Assembly: GCA_937890245.1 (NCBI GenBank)
Contig: CALACF010000090.1
Span: 1 to 5,041, forward strand
Direction: 5' to 3'
DNA from: an uncultured Flavobacteriales bacterium
GTDB taxonomy: Bacteria; Bacteroidota; Bacteroidia; Flavobacteriales_D; Sanyastnellaceae
DNA: 5,041 nt
The position numbers were made by a program, and so were the translations under genes. Positions 1-5,041 of the stretch are shown here, in pieces. The number at the start of each line of letters is the position of its first letter. The first letter of the stretch is position 1. The notes below the pieces were generated by a model, which did not search any database, was not told where the DNA came from, and saw only the letters and a list, made by a program, of their open reading frames with translations.

Positions 1-267
1 GAATTGGCCTATGTGGGTGGGAATGACCCCGACAATCGGCGGATGATGCGCTTCGAAAACTGGTCGGATGATGAGCAAAACATGCACGATTGGACAGCGC
101 ATTGGGCCAAACTTCGCCGATCGCGTATGGAACTGATGTACGGCCAAACGCGATTGCGCTCGCCCGCACACGGCGTGATCGAGATTCGACGTGACTACCT
201 CGGAAGCTCTACTACCGTCACAATTGACACGCGCGCCCGCACGGTGGACACACAGTTGATTAACTGA
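1..267 (+). CDS. GH13 alpha-amylase-family glycoside hydrolase, C-terminal fragment (5' truncated by window edge)
   Basis: Only the last 88 codons are present, read in frame from base 1 to the TGA at 265-267. The N-terminal part, including the catalytic (beta/alpha)8 residues, lies upstream of the window. The fragment opens with E-L-A-Y-V followed by G-G-N-D-P-D-N-R-R-M-M-R-F (residues 6-18). This matches the conserved block after the 'YGDE' strand late in the GH13 barrel of alpha-amylase, neopullulanase and cyclomaltodextrinase-type enzymes. The following D-W...LRRSRMELMYG segment matches the last barrel helix ('KLRK...L.YG'), and the remaining ~40 residues resemble a short beta-rich domain C. 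By family knowledge the enzyme would cleave alpha-1,4 glucans or maltooligosaccharides. Subfamily, exact substrate and signal peptide cannot be judged. The TTG at 4-6 is an internal leucine codon, not a start. No T9SS sorting tail is visible at the C-terminus, so the protein is probably periplasmic, outer-membrane-lipidated or cytoplasmic. rmuC follows after 46 bp on the same strand. Confidence 0.82.
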   Translation, partial: ELAYVGGNDPDNRRMMRFENWSDDEQNMHDWTAHWAKLRRSRMELMYGQTRLRSPAHGVIEIRRDYLGSSTTVTIDTRARTVDTQLIN

Positions 268-281
268 GCCCCGCGCGCAAT

Positions 282-308
282 AAGGCTGCCGCCCATGCGG
301 TTAGCTTT
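282..308 (+). other. Imperfect hairpin between the GH13 gene and rmuC
   Basis: An outer stem pairs 282-287 (aaggct) with 303-308 (agcttt), with one G-U. An inner stem pairs 289-292 (ccgc) with 297-300 (gcgg) around a 4-nt CCAT loop. G288 faces TT301-302. The structure begins 15 nt after the GH13 stop and ends 5 nt before the rmuC ATG. No U-tract follows, so it is not a standard intrinsic terminator. It could be an attenuator, an RNA-processing site, a structure limiting ribosome access to rmuC, or chance pairing in GC-rich DNA. Confidence 0.35.
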
Positions 309-309
309 G
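302..309 (+). promoter_or_regulatory. Possible Bacteroidota-type -7 element upstream of rmuC
   Basis: TAGCTTTG is an exact match to the TAnnTTTG -7 consensus used by the primary sigma factor of Bacteroidota. No convincing -33 TTG is present about 19-21 bp upstream. The element ends only 4 nt before the rmuC ATG, so a start roughly 5-8 nt downstream would fall at the initiation codon and give an essentially leaderless mRNA. It also overlaps the 3' arm of the hairpin at 282-308. A chance match is quite possible. Confidence 0.25.
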
Positions 310-313
310 GACC

Positions 314-1627
314 ATGGTTGAAATTTTACTCCTCGTCCTGATTTTGATGGTCGCCGGTTCGCTCGTGCTGATTCTCAAGGCCAAATCCACCACCCCCCCA
401 GAAGATTCAGCCTTGAAAGCGCAGCTGAGCGACCGCGATGCGCGCATCGTAGAATTGTCGGTAGCTCTTGCTACCAAAGAGGCCGCGCTCATCGGGGCGG
501 CTGCAGAGGTGGTAGAATTGTCGACGAAGCTCGAGGGATTGGGCTCACAGCAAGAGGCGATGAAAAACCAGTTCAAGGTGATGGCCACCGAGGTACTCAA
601 GCAGCAATCGGACGCCATGCAGAAATCGTTGAAAGACGGGAACAAGGCGCATCTCGACATCATTCTGGCTCCATTTCAGAAGCATCTCGACAACTTTGAA
701 AAGGACGTAAAGGCGGGCTACGAGAAAAATCGTGATGAGCGAATTGAGCTGAAATCCGAGATTAAGCATCTTGTCGAGGCAAACGAAAAGATCACCAAGG
801 AGGCCGGCGAACTCGCGAGGGCCTTACGCGGCGACGTGAAAGCACAGGGAAATTGGGGCGAGCTCGTCCTGGAGAAATTGTTGCAGGCCAGCGGACTGAC
901 TGCCGGCATTGAGTACACCGTGCAGGAGAGCATGGTCGGTGAAGACGGAAAACGCTACCTGCCCGATGTCGTGATCAACATGCCGGACAACAAGCATTTG
1001 ATTATCGATTCCAAGGTGAGTATGGTCGCCTACGAGCGCTTCATAAACACGGAAGACCCAGACGAGCAGGCCGTGCAGGCAGACGCGCTGGTCCATTCGA
1101 TCCAAGCCCATATCAAGGGGCTGTCTGACAAGTCGTACCAGAATTTAGGCGACAGCAATTTAGACTTCGTCCTGCTTTATATCCCCATCGAGGGGGCATA
1201 CAGCGTGGCCGTTCAGCGCGAGCCGAGTCTATATCAATACGCCTTCGATCAGAATATCGTGCTGGTGACCAACACCACCTTGTGGGCCACCATGCGGACG
1301 GTCGGCGTGCTGTGGCGTCAGGAAAAGCAGTCGCGCAACATGCAGGCAATCGCCGATGGGGCTGCGAAGATGTACGACAAGTTTGTCGGCTTCACAGAAG
1401 ACATGATCAAGGTCGGCAAGCAGATGGACACGGCCAAGGGGTCGTATGGGGACGCGATGAAAAAGTTGAGCGAGGGGTCTGGAAACCTTGTGCACCGGGC
1501 CGATCAGCTGAAGAAGTTGGGGCTGAAAAATGCAAAACAGCTTGATGCTGGGCTGGTGAATCGTGCGGTAGATGATGGCGCTGTAATCGATGAAGGCAGA
1601 CCGGATGACGCAAATATGTTAGATTGA
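314..1627 (+). CDS. rmuC: RmuC family protein (DNA recombination-associated, PD-(D/E)XK-like nuclease fold)
   Basis: This is a complete 437-residue protein of normal RmuC length. Residues 3-22 are a hydrophobic N-terminal membrane anchor (EILLLVLILMVAGSLVLILK). A long charged, heptad-like coiled coil covers about residues 30-170. The RmuC domain follows: KAQGNWGE (176-183), then PDVV (217-220) and IIDSKVS (230-236), which fit the PD...DxK core that places RmuC in the PD-(D/E)XK nuclease superfamily (P217-D218, D232, K234). Further family blocks are FVLLYIPIEGAY (285-296) and WRQEKQSRNMQAIADGAAKMYDKF around 334-357. In E. coli, rmuC mutants show increased inversion between short inverted repeats, and RmuC-family proteins are thought to process unusual DNA structures; the biochemical activity here is inferred. 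The tail (about 410-437) is acidic. The ATG at 314 is preferred over the in-frame ATG at 347 because the later start would destroy the membrane anchor. There is no Shine-Dalgarno, which is usual in Bacteroidota. The neighbouring genes are unrelated in function. Confidence 0.95.
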   Translation: MVEILLLVLILMVAGSLVLILKAKSTTPPEDSALKAQLSDRDARIVELSVALATKEAALIGAAAEVVELSTKLEGLGSQQEAMKNQFKVMATEVLKQQSDAMQKSLKDGNKAHLDIILAPFQKHLDNFEKDVKAGYEKNRDERIELKSEIKHLVEANEKITKEAGELARALRGDVKAQGNWGELVLEKLLQASGLTAGIEYTVQESMVGEDGKRYLPDVVINMPDNKHLIIDSKVSMVAYERFINTEDPDEQAVQADALVHSIQAHIKGLSDKSYQNLGDSNLDFVLLYIPIEGAYSVAVQREPSLYQYAFDQNIVLVTNTTLWATMRTVGVLWRQEKQSRNMQAIADGAAKMYDKFVGFTEDMIKVGKQMDTAKGSYGDAMKKLSEGSGNLVHRADQLKKLGLKNAKQLDAGLVNRAVDDGAVIDEGRPDDANMLD

Positions 1628-1638
1628 AGTGTGACATA

Positions 1639-1660
1639 TCTTGCGGACAATTCTGCAAGA
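1639..1660 (+). other. Nine-base-pair hairpin directly before the sugar dehydrogenase start
   Basis: Bases 1639-1647 (tcttgcgga) pair with 1652-1660 (tctgcaaga) over nine consecutive pairs, one of them G-U, closing a 4-nt CAAT loop. It sits in the 36-bp gap after rmuC, starting 11 nt past the stop and ending 3 nt before the chosen ATG at 1664. No U-run follows, so it is not a typical terminator. Its placement where an initiating ribosome would bind suggests possible translational control or transcript processing. It also argues against an in-frame GTG start at 1631, which would put the hairpin inside the coding region and add residues ahead of the signal peptide. Confidence 0.5.
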
Positions 1661-1663
1661 ACT

Positions 1664-3052
1664 ATGAAACAAATTTTCAAATTTTCTGGCGCCCTGTGCC
1701 TGCTATTGGCTGCAACTTTTAGCGCCTCAACCACCTACGCCCAAGACGAGTTCATCGTCGGCGAAACCACGCTCACCTCTTCTGTCCTGGTTGACGATGC
1801 CCGCATTCCATGGGAGCTCGTCTGGGGCGGCGATGACATGCTGTGGTGCTCTGAACGCAAGGGCCGCGTCCTACGCATCGACCCGTCCACGGGTGAGTAC
1901 GAAACGGTCTTGGACCTGAACGTCACCTTCAATGGTTCAGGCGAGCCTGGACTGCTCGGCATGGTGCAACACCCTGATTTCCCAGATGACCCAAGGGTTT
2001 GGCTCGCATACTGCAACGGCCAGTCAAATATTTCAGAGTACCTCAGTGTGTTCGAGTGGAACGGCACAGAGCTCGTTAATGAGCAAGAGCTGCTGAGCTT
2101 GCCCGGTGCGCAAATTCACAACGGTGCGCGGCTGTTGATCCTACCGGACAACACCATCCTGATGACCACTGGCGATGCCGGCAATTCTGCCAACAGCCAG
2201 AACCTCGAGAGCCTCAACGGAAAGATTCTACGCATCAACATGGACGGAAGCATACCCGCCGACAATCCTTTTCCTGACAGCTATGTCTACACCTGGGGCA
2301 ACCGCAATGCCCAAGGCCTGTGCATGAGCCCCGACGGCATCGTGTACGCTTCGGAGCACGGACAGAGCAATGACGACGAGTTCAACATTGTGGAGGCCGG
2401 TCGCAATTACGGTTGGCCTGATGTGGAGGGAATGTGCAACACACCTGATGAGGCGGACTTCTGTATGGAGTGGGATGTGCGCGATCCCATCCGGACGTGG
2501 AGCCCCTGCATTGCCGTCAACGGCGTGGAGTTCTACACCCATGAGGCCATTCCTGCGTGGCAGGGCAAGGTGCTGATGGCCGTTCTCGGCGGATTGTCAG
2601 CCCAATACGAGCGCATGAGCGCCTTGAGCTTGAGTGAGGATGGAATGACTTGTACAGGCGAGGATCAGTTCTTTTCTTCGTTCAACCAACGCATCCGCGA
2701 TATTGCCGTAAACCCCTATACTGGTGCGATTTACCTCGCATTCAACGGCACGAGCTACCCCGGTTCTCCGCCAAACGACATCATGGAATTCCGCAACCTC
2801 GCATACCAAAGTGTAGACGATTTGAATGCGGTCTCGATCGAGGTGTATCCCAATCCAGCAACGGACCAAGCTTGGATCTCGGTACACGCGGGCGCAGTCA
2901 ATGCAGACTGGAGCCTTATCGATGCCGCCGGACGCGTTGTGCGCAATGGAAAGCTCAGCGGTCGCCGCGGGGCTTTGGCTATCGATGGCTTGGATGCCGG
3001 AGCATATATCGTTCGATGCGCGGGAACAACGCATCGTCTGGTTATCCAGTAA
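1664..3052 (+). CDS. Secreted PQQ-dependent sugar dehydrogenase (GSDH/sorbosone dehydrogenase family) with T9SS sorting domain
   Basis: The protein has 462 residues from the ATG at 1664. A Sec signal peptide is clear: K2/K6 n-region, ALCLLLAA h-region, probable cleavage after A26 (TTYA/QDE). The GTG at 1631 is rejected because it adds 11 residues before this signal. Residues ~35-380 form a GSDH six-bladed propeller: IPWELVW (48-54), GEPGLLGMVQHPDF (93-106), IHNGARL (151-157), TTGDAG (168-173), NGKILRINMDG (185-195), WGNRNAQGL (211-219), ASEHG (229-233), DEFN and NYGWP (238-252). By comparison with Acinetobacter soluble glucose dehydrogenase, H152 is the likely catalytic base, and R214-N215 and W251 probably contact PQQ. 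The enzyme should oxidise a sugar or related alcohol and pass electrons to an acceptor; the substrate is unknown. C258 and C267 could form a disulfide. Residues ~390-462 are a type A T9SS sorting domain (VYPNPATD, then LDAGAYIV, ending HRLVIQ), so the product should cross the outer membrane and be surface-bound or released. It could share an rmuC transcript. Confidence 0.93.
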   Translation: MKQIFKFSGALCLLLAATFSASTTYAQDEFIVGETTLTSSVLVDDARIPWELVWGGDDMLWCSERKGRVLRIDPSTGEYETVLDLNVTFNGSGEPGLLGMVQHPDFPDDPRVWLAYCNGQSNISEYLSVFEWNGTELVNEQELLSLPGAQIHNGARLLILPDNTILMTTGDAGNSANSQNLESLNGKILRINMDGSIPADNPFPDSYVYTWGNRNAQGLCMSPDGIVYASEHGQSNDDEFNIVEAGRNYGWPDVEGMCNTPDEADFCMEWDVRDPIRTWSPCIAVNGVEFYTHEAIPAWQGKVLMAVLGGLSAQYERMSALSLSEDGMTCTGEDQFFSSFNQRIRDIAVNPYTGAIYLAFNGTSYPGSPPNDIMEFRNLAYQSVDDLNAVSIEVYPNPATDQAWISVHAGAVNADWSLIDAAGRVVRNGKLSGRRGALAIDGLDAGAYIVRCAGTTHRLVIQ

Positions 3053-3072
3053 GCTGGGGCGCTTTTAGCGAG

Positions 3073-3108
3073 CGCGTTTACAATCGCGTTTACAATCACC
3101 TTTACAAT
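3073..3108. repeat. Three tandem 12-bp units in the convergent intergenic gap
   Basis: The units are CGCGTTTACAAT (3073-3084), CGCGTTTACAAT (3085-3096) and CACCTTTACAAT (3097-3108). The first two are identical and the third differs at two bases (GCG to ACC at its 5' part), leaving TTTACAAT shared by all. The array fills most of the 49-bp gap between the two convergent stop codons and runs into the minus-strand gene, whose TAA (3104-3102) lies in the third unit. The last unit runs into an 8-bp palindrome, CAATATTG (3105-3112). A small inverted repeat, gcgct/agcgc (3059-3063 with 3071-3075), abuts the left end. The function is unknown; slippage or local duplication is the simplest origin. Confidence 0.85.
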
Positions 3109-5041
3109 ATTGAAAGGGTCGTGCGCCGGTTGGCTGCACGGCCCTTTTCTGTGGCGTCACTTTCTGGATCGGCAGGCGATGCTGGGCGGGATTCGCCGTA
3201 ACCGATGGGCTGCAGGCGATCTGATGCGATGCCGTGAGCGATGAGCCAGGCGACGACGGCATCGGCGCGAAGTTGGCTGAGGCGCAAGTTGTCGGAAGGT
3301 GAGCCGATCGCATCTGTGTGGCCTCCGACTTCGAATCTGGCTGCGGGGTTGAGCTCGACGAGCTTCAACACCTTGCGAAGCTCAATGGTTGAAGAAGCGT
3401 CGAGCGAAGCACTGCCCGAAGCAAAGAAGATGTTCTCGAGCGTGATCTCGGCCCCGCCTTTGAGGGGTTGCAGGCCGATGAGCTGGGTGCTCCCCTTCTG
3501 CTCGGACCGGTCGGCGTTGCTGGAGAAATGGCCGCTGAATAGCAGATAGCCCGCGTGTTCAACTTGGAGGGCAAATGGGCGGTCGGTAGGAACGGGGACG
3601 GCAAAGAGGCCCGCGACCGAGGCTTGTAGATCGGCCAATACGCGGCCCGTTTCAAGGTCGGTAAGCGTGACGCGTGCAGGCAGCGGGCGGTCGGTGGACT
3701 CGGATACGACGGCGGCGCGGAACCACCCAGTTCCGGCGGATCGCGCCGCTTCGGGCAGCTCGAAGCTGTAAAGATCCATGCCACCAATGTCGTCGGCAGC
3801 CGCGGCAGCAGCATCGCTCGAGGCTTTAGAGAAAATGGCTGTGCGGCCGTCGGGCGAGATGATCAGGCCCGTCTCATCCCCAGGCGTATTGATCGGGTGG
3901 CCGAGGTTGAGCGGTTCGCCCCACGATCCATCGTCTTGGAGCGTGCAGACAAAAATGTCCATACCGCCCATCCCAGGGTGGCCGTCGGAAGCGAAGTAGA
4001 AATGGCGGCCGTCCGGGTGAAAAAAGCCACTCTGCTCGCGGCCCGGCGTATTGATATGGGCCGGCATCGGGTGTGGTTTGCGCCAGGAATTGGCATCCCA
4101 ATCAATGCTCGACTCGAACAAGTCCGTGGTCCGCCGGTAGAGCTGGCGTCGGTCGCGCTCATCGGAGGTGTTTTCGCGCGTAAATACCATTGCGCTGCCG
4201 TCCCATGTTAGGCAGGGCTGGCTCTCCCAGCGGCTGGTGTTGAGCGCTGAGATGTTGACGGGTGGCTGCCAATCGGAAAAATCGCTGCCCCTGCTGGCGC
4301 TCATATATAAGTCGCAACTGCCAGCGCCACCCGCAGCGCCACAGCGCGTGAAGACCAAGATGCGGCCATCGAGTGAAACGCTGGGCGCACCTTCATTTTC
4401 CGGGGTATTGAGCGCAGTGACTGGCTGGGCCGTCGACCATGAACCGTCCAAAAGTCTGCGGCTGACAAAAAAGTCCTCCTGCGGCTCCTCACGGATTGAC
4501 GGCGCGAATTTTCGGGTAAACAGAAGGCGGTCGCCGCCGTCAAAAAGTGTGGGGAAATACTCCGGATCCGCGGTATTGACCGTCGGTCCTAGGGCTTGTG
4601 GAGCATAAGGCGAGGGTGTCTTCAATGCGCTTTGCATGAAGTCGGCCGAAGCGATCAGCAAGGCCACCTCAGCAGAATCGGCTTTGCTAAGGTTGCGGGT
4701 GCGGTCTGACGCGATGAAGTCAAGGTAGCCCGTGGCAGCATCTCGCATCAAAGCTGGCCGGAGCAGTTGCTGGAGCATACGTGCATTGGCCAAGTACGCA
4801 CGCGGGTGGATGCTCGCATCGACAAGTAACCCCGCGTTGTTCGCTGCAACCGACCGCTCCCACTGCTCAAGGTCGGCCCACAGTGAACCAGCCAGGAAAT
4901 GCGGCTCTGCAAATTCGGGGTCGGCTTCGGTCGACTTGTGGATTGCAGAGAGCACGTCATCTGTGGAAACCCGGGCGTCGCCGCGTCGCAAGTCCGCCAT
5001 CTCGTCCATGGCCCGGTCGTACCACTTCAAGGCCTTCTTGT
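3102..5041 (-). CDS. TPR / PD40 propeller / CarboxypepD_reg-like / OmpA-domain envelope protein, PorE-like architecture (5' truncated by window edge)
   Basis: The frame stays open to the right edge, so the true start and any lipoprotein signal are missing. The TTG at 5030 is internal: the preceding codons read K-K-A, continuing a TPR-like helix (KKALKWYDRAMDEM). Numbering residues from that TTG: TPR-like helices ~1-110, including DPEFAEPHFLAG (37-48). Five PD40/WD40-like blades span ~148-425 with recurring 'NTP.E..P..DG..L.F' cores and a GMGGMDIF strand (353-360). A CarboxypepD_reg-like beta domain covers ~435-500. An OmpA C-terminal domain covers ~529-642, with GHTDAIG (570-576), NLRLSQLRA (581-589) and a GRAANRR end. 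D573 and R588 have the spacing of the Asp and Arg that bind diaminopimelate in peptidoglycan. The protein should therefore sit in the periplasm and anchor to the cell wall. The domain order matches PorE of Porphyromonas gingivalis (~670 aa), a T9SS-associated protein, but many Bacteroidota paralogues share it, so no gene symbol is given. An Ala6 run (407-412) sits in the last blade. The gene converges on the dehydrogenase; its promoter lies outside the window. Confidence 0.94.
   Translation of the reverse strand, partial: KKALKWYDRAMDEMADLRRGDARVSTDDVLSAIHKSTEADPEFAEPHFLAGSLWADLEQWERSVAANNAGLLVDASIHPRAYLANARMLQQLLRPALMRDAATGYLDFIASDRTRNLSKADSAEVALLIASADFMQSALKTPSPYAPQALGPTVNTADPEYFPTLFDGGDRLLFTRKFAPSIREEPQEDFFVSRRLLDGSWSTAQPVTALNTPENEGAPSVSLDGRILVFTRCGAAGGAGSCDLYMSASRGSDFSDWQPPVNISALNTSRWESQPCLTWDGSAMVFTRENTSDERDRRQLYRRTTDLFESSIDWDANSWRKPHPMPAHINTPGREQSGFFHPDGRHFYFASDGHPGMGGMDIFVCTLQDDGSWGEPLNLGHPINTPGDETGLIISPDGRTAIFSKASSDAAAAAADDIGGMDLYSFELPEAARSAGTGWFRAAVVSESTDRPLPARVTLTDLETGRVLADLQASVAGLFAVPVPTDRPFALQVEHAGYLLFSGHFSSNADRSEQKGSTQLIGLQPLKGGAEITLENIFFASGSASLDASSTIELRKVLKLVELNPAARFEVGGHTDAIGSPSDNLRLSQLRADAVVAWLIAHGIASDRLQPIGYGESRPASPADPESDATEKGRAANRRTTLSIL
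3113..3148 (+). terminator. Intrinsic terminator for the plus-strand genes, embedded in the convergent CDS
   Basis: A 12-bp stem pairs 3113-3124 (aaagggtcgtgc) with 3136-3147 (gcacggcccttt), with a single T-G wobble. The 11-nt loop can pair further (gcc 3125-3127 with ggc 3132-3134). On the plus strand the 3' arm ends in TTTT followed by CTGT, as in a rho-independent terminator with a short U-tract. It begins 60 nt after the dehydrogenase stop codon and coincides with codons for the final residues (about KGRAANRRTTLS) of the minus-strand OmpA-family protein. In the opposite direction the stem is followed by CAATATTG rather than a T-run, so termination of the minus-strand transcript here is less certain. 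Confidence 0.72.

Noticed and set aside
301..663. Minus-strand open frame of 120 codons opposite the start of rmuC
   Set aside because: It is antisense to a well-supported rmuC. The Ser/Ala/Cys-rich product arises from the complement of coiled-coil codons and has no family resemblance.
1615..1622. TATGTTAG as a -7 element for a dehydrogenase promoter
   Set aside because: It has one mismatch to TAnnTTTG, no -33 TTG at the right distance, and lies within the last rmuC codons. The evidence is too weak to list.
1631..1663. In-frame GTG start giving an 11-residue longer dehydrogenase
   Set aside because: The ATG at 1664 begins directly with a textbook signal peptide. The GTG would add a polar, charged stretch ahead of it and place the 9-bp hairpin inside the coding sequence.
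3059..3075. Small hairpin gcgct/agcgc just after the dehydrogenase stop as the terminator
   Set aside because: It has only a 5-bp stem and no following T-run. The 12-bp stem at 3113-3147 with TTTT is a far better candidate.
3073..3108. Tandem repeat as a CRISPR or replication-origin iteron array
   Set aside because: Twelve-bp units with no spacers do not fit CRISPR. There is no DnaA box or replication gene nearby, and three short units between convergent genes are not enough for an origin call.
2650..3201. 183-codon open frame on the plus strand crossing the convergent gap
   Set aside because: It is out of frame with both real genes, is rich in Arg/Cys/Ser with no recognisable domain, and overlaps the terminator and the OmpA domain. 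It looks like a GC-rich shadow frame.
4168..4608. Plus-strand open frame of 146 codons opposite the PD40 region
   Set aside because: It is antisense to five clear PD40 blades, has no domain of its own, and has basic, low-complexity composition typical of shadow frames.

Overview
The window reads as chromosomal DNA from a moderately GC-rich member of the Bacteroidota. Three things point there. The sugar dehydrogenase ends in a type IX secretion (T9SS) C-terminal sorting domain. The minus-strand gene has the TPR / PD40 / CarboxypepD_reg-like / OmpA architecture that is typical of, and mostly restricted to, this phylum. Neither complete gene has a Shine-Dalgarno sequence at its start. Genus or species cannot be read from the sequence.

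Layout. Positions 1-267 (+) are the last 88 codons of a GH13 alpha-amylase-type glycoside hydrolase cut by the left edge. Positions 314-1627 (+) are a complete rmuC, an inner-membrane-anchored coiled-coil protein with a PD-(D/E)XK-like nuclease fold. Positions 1664-3052 (+) encode a complete, secreted, PQQ-dependent soluble glucose/sorbosone dehydrogenase (GSDH) family enzyme with a T9SS sorting tail. Positions 3102-5041 (-) encode a convergent cell-envelope protein whose 5' end lies beyond the right edge. Its visible part holds a TPR-like segment, a PD40 beta-propeller, a carboxypeptidase-regulatory-like domain and a peptidoglycan-binding OmpA domain. This is the domain order of PorE, the T9SS component that ties the secretion machine to peptidoglycan.

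How they fit together. The three plus-strand genes are tightly packed (gaps of 46 and 36 bp) and could share a transcript, but starch hydrolysis, RmuC and a secreted dehydrogenase do not form an obvious pathway. The clearest functional link is across the convergent junction: a T9SS cargo protein faces a gene of PorE-like architecture. The TPR/PD40/OmpA architecture is multi-copy in Bacteroidota, so this may be coincidence.

Non-coding structure is concentrated at the gene junctions. Each of the three holds an inverted repeat. Two end 5 and 3 nt before a start codon. The third is a good intrinsic terminator for the plus-strand genes that lies inside the last codons of the convergent gene. The 49-bp convergent gap also carries three tandem 12-bp units, the last of which contains that gene's stop codon. 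I found no RNA genes, mobile elements, CRISPR arrays or clearly new system. No stretch over 300 bp lacks a gene.
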